7,277 nucleotides of DNA from Paludibacteraceae bacterium (GCA_947445425.1 CANFFA010000108.1:1-7277), one strand, 5' to 3'; shown: positions 1-7,260, numbered from the stretch's first letter. Notes: generated from the letters alone by a model not told the origin. Numbers and translations: made by a program.

Positions 1-1099
1 GAATTGACTTTCTATCGATAAGTTCCCATGATTCGGTTTTCCTTTTGTGAATGGAGTCTCTTAACAATTCCATCATTCTGGAAGACCATGTTTGTTCTGG
101 ATCTAATTCGGTCAGGTAAATTAGTTCTCGTAATATGTGTGCCAAACAAAGTTGGTGACCAGCTACATTTAGATTAAAATAAGATGCATGCCTGTCAGTG
201 ACCAATGCGGCGTTTGGCAGCCCGTCTTTAAAGTGTTTGTGTATGGCTATTATTCCACGAGACTTGTCACAATAGGTGTAAGTGAGTTTAGGTGTTTGAA
301 ATACCCATATCCAGTATCCTTGGCCATTTATTTTTACACCTGTTTCGTCTCCTCCTGCAGTAGTGGCTTGCTCTATTTTAAAGCGAATCGCATCATAGAC
401 GGTTTGGGATTTTTGTTTCATATACGACAATATATTGTCAATAGTGCCTTGGCTTAAACTAACTCCAAAACAGTCCTTCAATACCTCTGTTAGCCGCTTG
501 TAGGGTATGTATTGAGAGCAGCTTAAATAAGTTACGGTAGCTTCAATGTTAGGACCGTAACATACTTTTGATTTGGCCGCTGCGGGGAAGTTTGCTTCAC
601 AACAGTGACCACAACTACACTTTTTTCTGATTATACGATGTTCTGTAATGAAGGGTCTGACAGGTATTGGCACATCAACAACTTGACGAGCACCAACAAT
701 TACGCCTTCTATATCTGACAAATCATTACCGCAACTTGTGCAGTAATGATGTTGGTGCTTTTCAATAAAATCGGGCGTATCACTAAATGCTAAGGTTGTA
801 CCTTCGTGACCAAGCTGCCCGCCAGATGGTCTATTCGATTTCTCTCTTAATGACTGTGTCATGAGGAGTTTTTTCGCTTTTTCACTCTGAACCTTCAGTG
901 AATCTTGTGATGGCGGAGTGCTGCTATTATGGCTGTCCTTGGGTGTCTCGTAGACGGATAAACGTAACTTTAAATTAACATTTTCGTCTTCGAGTACAGT
1001 GATTTTTGCCAGTGCAGTATCGAGCTGAGTCTTCATACTACCAATTTCAACATTGATAGCTTTTATTACAAATGATATGTCTAATACCTGCTCTTCCAC
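1..1099 (-). CDS. tnpC: IS66-family transposase, C-terminus beyond left edge
   Basis: DDE transposase that cuts and rejoins the ends of its own insertion sequence. The reading frame is open from 1099 down to base 2 (366 codons, no stop or frameshift). Order of parts: an N-terminal helical leucine-rich segment; a KDSHNSSTPPS motif at residues 54-64, matching the family's KnSsNSSkPPS linker; a basic stretch leading to SGGQLGHEG; a zinc-finger-like region with Cys120, Cys123, Cys163 and Cys166; then the catalytic domain with the first Asp in GGDETGVKING (D251), YWIWVF, the second Asp in LVTDRHASYF (D302), and HQLCLAHILREL. The third acidic residue and roughly the last quarter of a typical 480-520 residue protein lie off the edge. 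The start is uncertain: GTG at 1099 is the furthest usable common codon after an in-frame TAA, and ATG at 1036 would remove 21 residues. No Shine-Dalgarno sequence helps. The visible part shows no damage, so the protein may be active. Confidence 0.92.
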   Translation of the reverse strand, partial: MEEQVLDISFVIKAINVEIGSMKTQLDTALAKITVLEDENVNLKLRLSVYETPKDSHNSSTPPSQDSLKVQSEKAKKLLMTQSLREKSNRPSGGQLGHEGTTLAFSDTPDFIEKHQHHYCTSCGNDLSDIEGVIVGARQVVDVPIPVRPFITEHRIIRKKCSCGHCCEANFPAAAKSKVCYGPNIEATVTYLSCSQYIPYKRLTEVLKDCFGVSLSQGTIDNILSYMKQKSQTVYDAIRFKIEQATTAGGDETGVKINGQGYWIWVFQTPKLTYTYCDKSRGIIAIHKHFKDGLPNAALVTDRHASYFNLNVAGHQLCLAHILRELIYLTELDPEQTWSSRMMELLRDSIHKRKTESWELIDRKSI

Positions 1100-1144
1100 T
1101 ACGTAAAGGTAATGAAAATCAAGTAGATGACCTAATTTAATTGC

Positions 1145-1161
1145 ACTTTAATTAAACTATT
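1145..1161 (+). repeat. 17-bp direct repeat, copy 1 (inside IS leader)
   Basis: ACTTTAATTAAACTATT is found here, in the non-coding leader of the IS66 element, and again identically at 4133-4149 upstream of sucC. The flanks do not match convincingly (C/T before, T/G after). Its extreme AT content makes a chance match possible. Confidence 0.5.
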
Positions 1162-1192
1162 TTCAGGCCAAATATTAAAATATTCTATATCA

Positions 1193-1216
1193 GACGGTTG
1201 GGTGCTGAGTAGTTAC
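1193..1216 (-). repeat. Candidate IS66 terminal inverted repeat (transposase-side end)
   Basis: Read on the minus strand from 1216 the sequence starts GTAACTACTCAGC and continues through CACCCAACC. It begins with the family-typical GTAA, is GC-richer than its flanks, and lies a plausible 117 bp upstream of the transposase start. The matching repeat at the other end is outside the window, so the exact boundary and repeat length are inferred. Confidence 0.5.
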
Positions 1217-1228
1217 TAAAAATGACCT

Positions 1229-1255
1229 TTAACAACTTTATTACTTTGTTGTTAA
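1229..1255. promoter_or_regulatory. Perfect inverted repeat, possible operator of glycogen phosphorylase
   Basis: TTAACAAC (1229-1236) and GTTGTTAA (1248-1255) are perfect 8-bp inverted copies separated by 11 nt, so half-site centres are 19 bp apart, about two helical turns. The right arm overlaps the -33 element (TTTG, 1245-1248) of the proposed promoter. That position suits a dimeric DNA-binding regulator that would block or help RNA polymerase. No U-run follows, so it is not a terminator. The regulator is unknown. Confidence 0.4.
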
Positions 1256-1273
1256 TTATTTTAGTTATTTTTG
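1245..1273 (+). promoter_or_regulatory. Bacteroidota-type promoter for glycogen phosphorylase
   Basis: TTTG at 1245-1248 (-33 element) is followed after 17 nt by TATTTTTG at 1266-1273, an exact match to the TAnnTTTG -7 consensus of Bacteroidota primary-sigma promoters. Transcription would begin around 1279-1283, giving a leader of about 60 nt before the ATG at 1341. It lies about 29 bp outside the proposed IS66 end, so the insertion appears to leave this core promoter intact. Confidence 0.6.
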
Positions 1274-1340
1274 TACCCATTATCAAAAGACATCAACTCA
1301 AGTAATTTATATTTAGTAAATAATTGAATAAACAAAACTT

Positions 1341-3905
1341 ATGAAAATTAAAGTTAACTCAGCCAATGAAATCAACTTAAGGGAGATTAATGTAAAATCA
1401 CATTTGCCTGCAAGTTTGAATAAATTAGATGAAATTGCACAAAACATTTGGTGGTCATGGGATTCCAAGGCTAAAAGTCTTTTTCGCAGTATTGATGCTG
1501 AAGCTTGGGTTGAAGCCTCTTCAAACCCAGTACTTTTACTGAATATCCTCAAATACGATAAGTTAGTTGCGATGGGTAATGACCCTGAGTTTATTGCCAA
1601 AGTGGATGCTGTTTATGCTGATTTCAGAGCTTATATGGATGCTCCAAAACCAAATGTAGCGCCTACGGTTGCTTATTTCAGTATGGAATATGGTTTGACT
1701 GAAGTCTTGAAGATCTATTCTGGTGGTTTGGGAGTTTTAGCGGGTGATTATTTAAAAGAAGCCAGTGACTGTAATGTTGATTTAACTGCGGTGGGTTTCC
1801 TATACCGTTATGGTTATTTTACGCAAACTCTTTCTGTTGACGGTCAACAATTACCTGTTTATGAGGCGCAAAATTTCAATAATTTGCCAATTAAACAAGT
1901 AAAAGACGAGAACGAACAACCCTTAATAGTAGAAGTACCTTACCCAGGTCGTATTGTATATGCTTATTTGTGGAAAGTTTCTGTTGGACGTATCTCACTC
2001 TATTTGTTAGATACAGACAATGATATGAATAGCGAACACGATAAGCCAATTACTCACCAATTATATGGTGGCGATTGGGAAAATCGTATGAAACAAGAAT
2101 TCCTTTTGGGAATTGGTGGTATTTTGGCACTTAAGAAATTGGGTATCAAGAAAGAAGTTTACCACTGTAACGAGGGTCACGCTGCCTTGATCAACGCACA
2201 ACGTTTGGTTGATTTAATTGCAGATGAAAAATTAGATTTCAATCAAGCTTTAGAAGTGGTTCGTGCCAGTTCTCTTTATACAGTTCACACGCCAGTACCT
2301 GCTGGTCATGATAGTTTTGATGAAGGCTTGTTCAGTAAATATATGAATGAATTTCCTGACAAATTAACCTTGTCTTGGGGTGAATTTATCGACATGGGTC
2401 GTGAGCGTCCTGGTGATGGATATGAAAAATTCAGCATGAGTACTTTTGCTTGTAATACTTGTCAATATGTAAATGGTGTGAGCTGGTTGCATGGTGAAGT
2501 TTCAAAATCAATGTTCCAGCCGATTTGGAAAGGTTACTTTGCTGAAGAATCTCATGTGAATTATGTGACCAATGGTGTTCACTTACCAACATGGACCTCT
2601 TCTGAATGGAAAGCTTTGTACGAAAAACATTTTACCAAAGATTTTTATGGCGATCAATCGAACATGAAAATTTGGGAAGCTATCTATTCTGTTCCAGATG
2701 AAGAAATCTGGAAAACGAGAATGAGCTTGAAAAATAAATTGGTTGACTATATCCGTGTTCAATTCCGTGATAGTTGGTTGAAAAACCAAGGTGATCCTTC
2801 TCGTATTGTAAATGTTTTGGAAGCTATTAATCCAAATGCATTGATCATCGGTTTTGGTCGTCGTTTTGCAACTTACAAACGTGCACATTTATTGTTCACT
2901 GATTTGAATAGATTAGAAAGTATTGTAAATGATCCACTTCGTCCTGTTCAATTCTTGTTTACAGGTAAAGCACACCCTGCCGATGGTGGTGGTCAAGGTT
3001 TGATCAAACGTATTATTGAAATTTCACGTATGCCTCAATTTTTAGGAAAAGTTATCTTCCTTGAAAATTATGACATGCGTTTGGCAAAACGCTTGGTTTC
3101 TGGTGTTGATATTTGGTTGAATACACCAACTCGTTCTTTGGAAGCTTCTGGTACCTCTGGTGAAAAAGCACAAATGAATGGTGTTTTGAATTTCTCAGTT
3201 CTTGATGGCTGGTGGTTAGAAGGTTATGTGAAAGGTGCTGGATGGGCATTGACCGAAAAACGTACTTATGAAAATGAAATGCACCAAGATCAATTGGATG
3301 CAGCTACTATTTATAGTATGTTGGAAAATGAAATTGTTCCACTTTATTATGCCAAAAATACCAAAGGTTTTTCTCCTGAATGGGTACAAGTGATCAAAAA
3401 CTCTATTGCATTGATTACTCCAAGATATACTACCAAGAGAATGATTGATGATTATATTGCTAAATTCTATTCTAAATTGGCTGCACGTTCAATTGAATTA
3501 AAAGCAAATAATTTCTCTAAAGCGAAAGAAATTGCTGCTTGGAAAGAAAAGATTGCTGAACTATGGCCAAAAATTGAAGTAGTGTCGGTTGATGTTCCTG
3601 AAAAGTTGAATTTGAATCCAGAAGTTGGTGAAATTAACAGTATCAATATCTTAATTGATACGCATGACCATGCTGAAAAAGGAATTGGTATTGAACTTGT
3701 AGCTACTAAGTTGGATAATAATAACAATGATAAATTGTACAGCGTAGAAGAGCTTACTTTGGTAAAAGCTGAGGGTTCTAAATTGTATTTCAATATCGAA
3801 AAACAATTGAATATGTCAGGAACCTTTAAATATGGTTTCCGTATGTTCCCTAAAAATGCAGATCTGCCACATCGTCAGGATTTCTGTTATGTACGTTGGA
3901 TCTAG
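1341..3905 (+). CDS. glgP: Alpha-glucan (glycogen) phosphorylase, GT35 family
   Basis: Cytoplasmic PLP enzyme that phosphorolyses alpha-1,4-glucan chains to glucose-1-phosphate, the entry step of glycogen breakdown. The 854 residues match the long form common in Bacteroidota. An N-terminal DUF3417-like region (about 10-110, with [14 protein letters not shown]) leads into the GT35 fold: YFSMEYGL (E116), GGLGVLAGD (G128-D136), a [10 protein letters not shown] segment whose H316 corresponds to the catalytic-pocket His, [10 protein letters not shown], the [12 protein letters not shown] phosphate region, and [14 protein letters not shown], where K609 is the expected PLP Schiff-base lysine. A C-terminal beta-rich tail of about 110 residues ends in [16 protein letters not shown] 1341 is the only plausible start, since an in-frame TAA lies at 1329-1331. 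The leader is A-rich without a Shine-Dalgarno sequence. The gene stands alone, between its own promoter and terminator, with an IS66 element upstream. Substrate preference between glycogen and maltodextrin cannot be told by eye. Confidence 0.95.
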   Translation: MKIKVNSANEINLREINVKSHLPASLNKLDEIAQNIWWSWDSKAKSLFRSIDAEAWVEASSNPVLLLNILKYDKLVAMGNDPEFIAKVDAVYADFRAYMDAPKPNVAPTVAYFSMEYGLTEVLKIYSGGLGVLAGDYLKEASDCNVDLTAVGFLYRYGYFTQTLSVDGQQLPVYEAQNFNNLPIKQVKDENEQPLIVEVPYPGRIVYAYLWKVSVGRISLYLLDTDNDMNSEHDKPITHQLYGGDWENRMKQEFLLGIGGILALKKLGIKKEVYHCNEGHAALINAQRLVDLIADEKLDFNQALEVVRASSLYTVHTPVPAGHDSFDEGLFSKYMNEFPDKLTLSWGEFIDMGRERPGDGYEKFSMSTFACNTCQYVNGVSWLHGEVSKSMFQPIWKGYFAEESHVNYVTNGVHLPTWTSSEWKALYEKHFTKDFYGDQSNMKIWEAIYSVPDEEIWKTRMSLKNKLVDYIRVQFRDSWLKNQGDPSRIVNVLEAINPNALIIGFGRRFATYKRAHLLFTDLNRLESIVNDPLRPVQFLFTGKAHPADGGGQGLIKRIIEISRMPQFLGKVIFLENYDMRLAKRLVSGVDIWLNTPTRSLEASGTSGEKAQMNGVLNFSVLDGWWLEGYVKGAGWALTEKRTYENEMHQDQLDAATIYSMLENEIVPLYYAKNTKGFSPEWVQVIKNSIALITPRYTTKRMIDDYIAKFYSKLAARSIELKANNFSKAKEIAAWKEKIAELWPKIEVVSVDVPEKLNLNPEVGEINSINILIDTHDHAEKGIGIELVATKLDNNNNDKLYSVEELTLVKAEGSKLYFNIEKQLNMSGTFKYGFRMFPKNADLPHRQDFCYVRWI

Positions 3906-3928
3906 ATAAATTTATAATTATAGAGAAA

Positions 3929-3960
3929 AGAGAATCGAGTCATCGGTTCTCTTTTTTTTT
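3929..3960 (+). terminator. Intrinsic terminator after glycogen phosphorylase
   Basis: AGAGAATCGA (3929-3938) pairs with TCGGTTCTCT (3943-3952): ten pairs including one T-G wobble, around a GTCA tetraloop, followed by an unbroken T run to 3960. The A's at 3926-3928 can extend the stem into the T run. It starts 23 nt after the stop codon and separates this gene from sucC. Confidence 0.9.
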
Positions 3961-4132
3961 GTTCAAATTTTATATAGAGCTTTATTGAATAGAACAATGT
4001 AAAGTCTTTTTTTATTTAAACCGAATAAATTAGGTCGTTTTTTATCTTTGAACTTATTTTTTAGAAATTGTCGATAATTTGTGGTTGGGGGTATATATAA
4101 TTGAATATACATTTATTCGCTATAATTATACT

Positions 4133-4149
4133 ACTTTAATTAAACTATT
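4133..4149 (+). repeat. 17-bp direct repeat, copy 2 (upstream of sucC)
   Basis: ACTTTAATTAAACTATT is identical to 1145-1161, which lies inside the IS66 leader. Here it lies 215 bp before the sucC start. It may be a chance AT-rich match or a small remnant of an IS end. Confidence 0.45.
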
Positions 4150-4267
4150 GCTTTTGTGGCTAAACATACGAATGGAATGAAGTGTTTATCATTTAAAGCT
4201 GAATAAACATACATTTTTTAGTTTTATACAAGTTGTCTCTCAATTGTAGCGTTTAATGTTTTTATAA

Positions 4268-4289
4268 TTGTCAGATAAAAACTAATTTG
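4268..4289 (+). promoter_or_regulatory. Weak candidate promoter for sucCD
   Basis: TTG at 4268-4270 and TAATTTG at 4283-4289 resemble the Bacteroidota -33 and -7 elements, but the -7 lacks one base of TAnnTTTG and the 12-nt spacing is short. It is the best-placed candidate, giving a leader of about 65-70 nt before the ATG at 4364. Confidence 0.2.
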
Positions 4290-4363
4290 CAATTTTTCAT
4301 TCTATCAATTCAAGAAAATTATTAAGTTTTTAAACACATACTAATCAATTAAATTAAAAGTCA

Positions 4364-5509
4364 ATGAAGATTCATGAATACCAAGCGAAAGAGATCTTTT
4401 CGCGCTATTCAATTCCTGTTACCAGGGAGGAATTATGTTTTACAGTAGAAGAAGTGAGTAGTGCTACTCAAAAATTAGGCTTACCAGTGGTTGTGAAAGC
4501 TCAGGTTTTAGCCGGTGGTCGTGGAAAAGCTGGTGGGGTGAAACTTGCAAAATCTTTAGATGAAGCTACTACTGCAGCAACTGCAATCTTAGGTATGGAT
4601 ATTAAAGGTTATACAGTTGAGAAAGTGTTGGTTGCTGAAGGCGTAAGATTTAACAATGAGGTATATGTTGGACTTACCATCGACCGTAAGAGTAAATCTG
4701 TAATTTTCATGGCAAGTCGTGAAGGTGGTGTTGAGATTGAGGAAGTTGCCAAGGAAAATCCAGATGCTATTTTGAAATTCCCTATCGATCCAGACTTGGG
4801 TATGACTCCGTTTTTGGCTCGTAAAATCGCATTTTCACTTTTTACCGAATTTTCATTGGTAAAACAAGCTGCTGATATGTTCCAAAAATTGTATCGTATT
4901 TTTATGGATACAGATGCTTCTTTGGTTGAGATTAATCCATTGGTAATCACTGATGAGGGTAATTTGTTGGCGCTTGATGGTAAAATGAATTTTGATGACA
5001 ATGCATTATTTCGTCAATCTGCTATTGAAGCCATTATGGAACCAGATGAAGATGAGAAAGTTGAGCTTGATGCAAAATCAAAAGGTTTAACTTTTATTCG
5101 TTTAGATGGATCAATCGGTTGTATGGTGAACGGTGCTGGATTGGCAATGGCAACGATGGATATGATCAAGCTTTATGGTGGTGAGCCTGCTAATTTCTTG
5201 GACATTGGTGGTAGTTCTAGTCCTAAAAAGGTTATTGACGCTATGAATTTAATTCTATCTGATCCAAAGGTAAAGGTAGTGATGATTAATATCTTTGGTG
5301 GTATCACACGTTGTGATGATGTTGCTCGTGGATTAGTAGCAGCTTTGGAGCAAATAAAAGTTGAGATTCCAATTGTAATTCGTCTTGCTGGTACTAATTC
5401 TAAAGAAGGTCTTGAAATCTTAAAACAAGCTCAACTTCCAGTAGTTGAAACCATGACCCAAGCAGCTCAAAAGGCGATTACGCTTTGTGAAACAATATCA
5501 CATTTGTAA
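4364..5509 (+). CDS. sucC: Succinyl-CoA synthetase (ADP/GDP-forming), beta subunit
   Basis: Beta subunit of succinyl-CoA synthetase, which interconverts succinyl-CoA + NDP + phosphate with succinate + CoA + NTP in the cytoplasm. At 381 residues it is close to E. coli SucC (388). It opens with the family's MKIHEYQAKEIF. The ATP-grasp half holds VVVKAQVLAGGRGKAGG (K45, G51-G58) at the nucleotide site and EINPLV...LDGK, with N191 and D205 as expected Mg2+ ligands. The C-terminal ligase half has GCMVNGAGLAMATMDM, GGEPANFLDIGG and the phosphate-binding NIFGGI (309-314). ATG 4364 follows an in-frame TAA at 4355-4357 in an A-rich leader without a Shine-Dalgarno sequence. The alpha subunit lies 85 bp downstream on the same strand with no terminator between, so co-transcription is likely. 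Direction depends on the organism's metabolism: ATP-forming in an oxidative cycle, or part of a reductive succinate/propionate route. Nucleotide preference is not decided here. Confidence 0.97.
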   Translation: MKIHEYQAKEIFSRYSIPVTREELCFTVEEVSSATQKLGLPVVVKAQVLAGGRGKAGGVKLAKSLDEATTAATAILGMDIKGYTVEKVLVAEGVRFNNEVYVGLTIDRKSKSVIFMASREGGVEIEEVAKENPDAILKFPIDPDLGMTPFLARKIAFSLFTEFSLVKQAADMFQKLYRIFMDTDASLVEINPLVITDEGNLLALDGKMNFDDNALFRQSAIEAIMEPDEDEKVELDAKSKGLTFIRLDGSIGCMVNGAGLAMATMDMIKLYGGEPANFLDIGGSSSPKKVIDAMNLILSDPKVKVVMINIFGGITRCDDVARGLVAALEQIKVEIPIVIRLAGTNSKEGLEILKQAQLPVVETMTQAAQKAITLCETISHL

Positions 5510-5533
5510 TTTTAAACAATAATTTTAAACTTT
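5508..5533 (+). repeat. Tandem 13-bp imperfect repeat at the sucC-sucD junction
   Basis: AATTTTAAAC occurs at 5508-5517 and again at 5521-5530 with a 13-bp period, beginning within the sucC stop codon. The 85-bp spacer shows no terminator stem and no clear TAnnTTTG promoter. The repeat may be no more than AT-rich slippage. Confidence 0.5.
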
Positions 5534-5594
5534 GAACTGTGAATAAAAATAAACATTCCAGATCTCAAAAAAGAACGCCTAAAAAAATAAACCA

Positions 5595-6467
5595 ATGAGT
5601 ATATTAGTAAATAAAAATACAAAATTAATTGTTCAGGGTATTACTGGACGTGATGGAAGTTTTCATGCTTCAAAAATGAAAGCTTATGGTACAAATGTAG
5701 TGGGTGGTGTATCTCCAGGTAAAGGTGGCCAAGAAGTGGATGGTATTCCAGTTTTTAATACCGTAAGTGATGCTGTTAAAGCAACAGGTGCTGATACTTC
5801 AATTATATTCGTACCAGCTCCTTTGGCTGCTGATGCTATACTAGAGGCTTCTGAAGCAGGAGTGTCTTTGGTAATTTCTATTTCTGAAGGTGTTCCGACT
5901 TTAGATATGATTAAAGTGACTCCTTACCTAAAGAAAAATGGTACCAAACTAATTGGTTCTAATTGCCCTGGTCTTATTACTCCTGGTGAAGCTTTGGTTG
6001 GAATTTTACCTGGTAATATCTTCTTAAAAGGTGGTGTTGGTTTGATGAGCCGTAGTGGTACTTTAACTTACGAAATGGTACATCAACTTACAACTAATGG
6101 CTTAGGTCAAAGTACCTGTGTGGGTATTGGTGGTGATCCAGTTGCAGGACTTTATTTTCAAGAATTGCTTCAAATGTTCCAAGATGATCCCGAAACTGAA
6201 GCCATTGTGTTGATTGGTGAAATTGGTGGTGATGCTGAAGAACAAGCTGCTCAATATATTAAAGAGAATGTCACGAAGCCAGTAGTTGCTTTTATTGCAG
6301 GACAATCTGCTCCAGAAGGTAAAAGAATGGGACATGCTGGTGCTATTATTTCTAGTGGTACTGGAACTGCAGAAGAGAAAATTGCTGCTTTTGAAGCAGT
6401 GGGTGTTCCTGTGGCAAGACGTCCTGAGGAAATTCCAGCACTTCTAATAAAGATGTTGAAAAAATAA
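5595..6467 (+). CDS. sucD: Succinyl-CoA synthetase (ADP/GDP-forming), alpha subunit
   Basis: Alpha subunit, carrying the CoA-binding site and the histidine phosphorylated during catalysis; it pairs with the beta subunit encoded just upstream. Its 290 residues equal the usual length (E. coli SucD about 289). It starts [18 protein letters not shown], with a Rossmann-type CoA-binding region (G15-H24 and [10 protein letters not shown]), followed by [24 protein letters not shown] (N123-G126), [32 protein letters not shown] and [10 protein letters not shown]247 in the last motif is the expected phospho-histidine (His246 in E. coli). ATG 5595 follows an in-frame TAA at 5580-5582 and an A-rich leader. 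The gene ends 27 nt before a strong terminator stem, closing a sucC-sucD unit. Nothing is truncated or missing. Confidence 0.97.
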   Translation: MSILVNKNTKLIVQGITGRDGSFHASKMKAYGTNVVGGVSPGKGGQEVDGIPVFNTVSDAVKATGADTSIIFVPAPLAADAILEASEAGVSLVISISEGVPTLDMIKVTPYLKKNGTKLIGSNCPGLITPGEALVGILPGNIFLKGGVGLMSRSGTLTYEMVHQLTTNGLGQSTCVGIGGDPVAGLYFQELLQMFQDDPETEAIVLIGEIGGDAEEQAAQYIKENVTKPVVAFIAGQSAPEGKRMGHAGAIISSGTGTAEEKIAAFEAVGVPVARRPEEIPALLIKMLKK

Positions 6468-6494
6468 GCTTTACTTATCGTATTTATTTAAAAT

Positions 6495-6533
6495 AGACCT
6501 ACAGTTGTTCATACTGTAGGTCTGTTTTTTTTT
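6495..6533 (+). terminator. Strong intrinsic terminator after sucD
   Basis: AGACCTACAGT (6495-6505) and ACTGTAGGTCT (6513-6523) form a perfect 11-bp stem around the 7-nt loop TGTTCAT, followed after one G by a run of nine T's (6525-6533). It ends the sucCD transcript and isolates the response regulator gene. Confidence 0.95.
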
Positions 6534-6764
6534 GCTCTATAGGGAATTAAGATTCTCCTCCTTTTATTTTTATAATGCCCTATTATTCATTTCATTTTTC
6601 CATCTTTCTATGTAAGGATTTTAATTCTTTAACTTGTATTTTTACAGGCAAGAAAACTGTTTCCTTTTTCTGAAATTAAAACATTCTAGTCTCAAAGAAG
6701 GATGAACAGGATCAAAAAAATAGTACGAATTACAACAAATCGATGATCTGTTAAATGTTGAATC
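6534..6764. other. Intergenic region upstream of the response regulator
   Basis: These 231 bp hold no gene I can support. TTGTATTTTTACAG (6634-6647) closely resembles TTGTATTTTTGCAG (7233-7246) near the right edge. Its TATTTTTA at 6637-6644 is one base off the TAnnTTTG -7 element, so it is a weak promoter candidate with a leader of about 115 nt. No suitable -33 TTG is visible upstream of it. In-frame TGA codons at 6744 and 6759 fix the start of the following gene. Confidence 0.4.
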
Positions 6765-7202
6765 ATGAATAATTTAAAATCAATTTTATTAGCCGAAGAC
6801 AATCCAAACGATGTAGAGTTAACGCTTGAAGCTTTGTTAGAAAATAAAATTGCCAATCCGATTGTAGTTTTAAATGATGGCGTTGAGGTAATGGAATATC
6901 TCCGACGAAAAGCTACTGATCAACCATTGAGCAATGGCAATCCTTGTGTGATTCTGCTGGATATTAAAATGCCCCGAATGGATGGTATTGAAACCCTGCA
7001 GGCCATTCGTGCAGATCAAGCTTTTAGGGCAATTCCTGTTGTTGTATTAACTTCGTCAAAAGAGGAAAAGGATATCGTAAATGCCTATAATTTGGGTGTA
7101 AATGCTTATGTTCTTAAACCCGTTTTGTTTCAAAAATTCATTGAGGCTGTGAAGCAGATTGGCAGTTTTTGGGCAGTTTTAAATGAATTACCACCAGAGT
7201 GA
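6765..7202 (+). CDS. Single-domain response regulator, Rcp1-like receiver
   Basis: CheY-like receiver with no output domain, expected to accept a phosphoryl group from a histidine kinase and act through protein contacts or as a phosphorelay step. All receiver residues are present: acidic pair E11/D12, phospho-acceptor D66 in VILLDIKMPRMDG, switch T96 in VVVLTSS, aromatic Y115, and K118 in the LKP motif. The inserted stretch between helix 2 and strand 3 (about residues 47-59) and the tail KFIEAVKQIGSFWAVLNELPP are typical of the Rcp1 family, whose founder partners the cyanobacterial phytochrome Cph1. Its 145 residues fit that family. ATG 6765 is fixed by an in-frame TGA at 6759-6761. No kinase is in the window. 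The upstream terminator makes it independent of sucCD. A promoter-like element begins only 17 nt after its stop, with no terminator between, so some read-through into the next gene is possible. Confidence 0.93.
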   Translation: MNNLKSILLAEDNPNDVELTLEALLENKIANPIVVLNDGVEVMEYLRRKATDQPLSNGNPCVILLDIKMPRMDGIETLQAIRADQAFRAIPVVVLTSSKEEKDIVNAYNLGVNAYVLKPVLFQKFIEAVKQIGSFWAVLNELPPE

Positions 7203-7218
7203 ATAATCTTAAAGTTAG

Positions 7219-7243
7219 TTGACAGTTATTTTTTGTATTTTTG
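7219..7243 (+). promoter_or_regulatory. Bacteroidota-type promoter for a gene beyond the right edge
   Basis: TTGAC at 7219-7223 and TATTTTTG at 7236-7243, an exact TAnnTTTG match followed by CA, form a likely promoter. The 14-nt gap between TTG and TA is shorter than the usual 17 or more, which lowers confidence. Transcription would start near 7250, inside the inverted repeat that surrounds the -7 element. Confidence 0.5.
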
Positions 7244-7260
7244 CAGTATTAAATACAAAA
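7231..7260. promoter_or_regulatory. Perfect 10+10 bp inverted repeat over the -7 element, possible operator
   Basis: TTTTGTATTT (7231-7240) and AAATACAAAA (7251-7260) are perfect inverted copies with a 10-nt spacer, giving half-site centres 20 bp apart. A nested palindrome GTATT-A-AATAC sits at 7247-7257. The arms flank the -7 element and the expected transcription start, a position from which a bound dimer would repress. No T-run follows, which argues against a terminator. Confidence 0.45.

Larger units (their letters stand above)
1..1216 (-). mobile_element. IS66-family insertion sequence, transposase-proximal end
   Basis: The stretch holds an IS66-type transposase on the minus strand plus 117 bp of upstream leader. 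The proposed outer boundary at 1216 rests on the minus strand reading GTAACTACTCAGC from there: IS66-family ends characteristically begin GTAA, and this GC-richer stretch contrasts with the AT-rich surroundings. The next 8 bp (TAAAAATG, 1217-1224) would be the target duplication, 8 bp being the family norm. No tnpA or tnpB accessory gene fits between the transposase and this end, which suggests the single-gene (ISBst12-like) subgroup, although accessory genes could lie beyond the left edge. The other end is outside the window, so neither boundary nor target duplication can be confirmed. Confidence 0.75.
3961..4363. other. Gene-free AT-rich intergenic region upstream of sucC
   Basis: No convincing ORF, tRNA or structured RNA is visible on either strand in these 403 bp. 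Visible elements are a promoter-like TATCTTTG at 4043-4050 without a TTG at the right distance, a short palindrome GTATAT-N8-ATATAC at 4091-4110, the second copy of a 17-bp repeat at 4133-4149, and a weak promoter-like pair close to sucC. It probably carries the sucCD promoter and leader. A small RNA cannot be excluded. Confidence 0.6.

Noticed and set aside
188..457. Plus-strand ORF of 89 codons
   Set aside because: It lies antisense to the clear IS66 transposase frame and its product resembles nothing recognisable.
2583..3793. Minus-strand ORFs of 65-108 codons within the phosphorylase gene
   Set aside because: They are shadows of a strongly conserved plus-strand protein and show no motifs of their own. 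The same holds for the minus-strand ORFs over the phosphorylase start, sucC and sucD.
4043..4050. TATCTTTG as the sucC promoter
   Set aside because: It matches TAnnTTTG, but no TTG lies 17-23 nt upstream and it would give a leader of over 300 nt. It is kept only as a note on the gap.
4081..4092. GGTTGGG-containing stretch resembling the IS66 end (1195-1201)
   Set aside because: Only seven bases match exactly, and the order relative to the shared 17-bp repeat is reversed, so it does not support an IS remnant.
4091..4110. GTATAT-N8-ATATAC palindrome as a terminator or operator
   Set aside because: The stem is only six weak A-T-rich pairs with no U-run and no associated promoter; expected by chance in such AT-rich DNA.
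6702..6746. 14-codon ORF with AGAAGG just before its ATG, upstream of the response regulator
   Set aside because: The purine-rich stretch directly abuts the ATG, too close for a ribosome binding site. The peptide has no leader-peptide features such as a run of one amino acid, and no attenuator stem follows.
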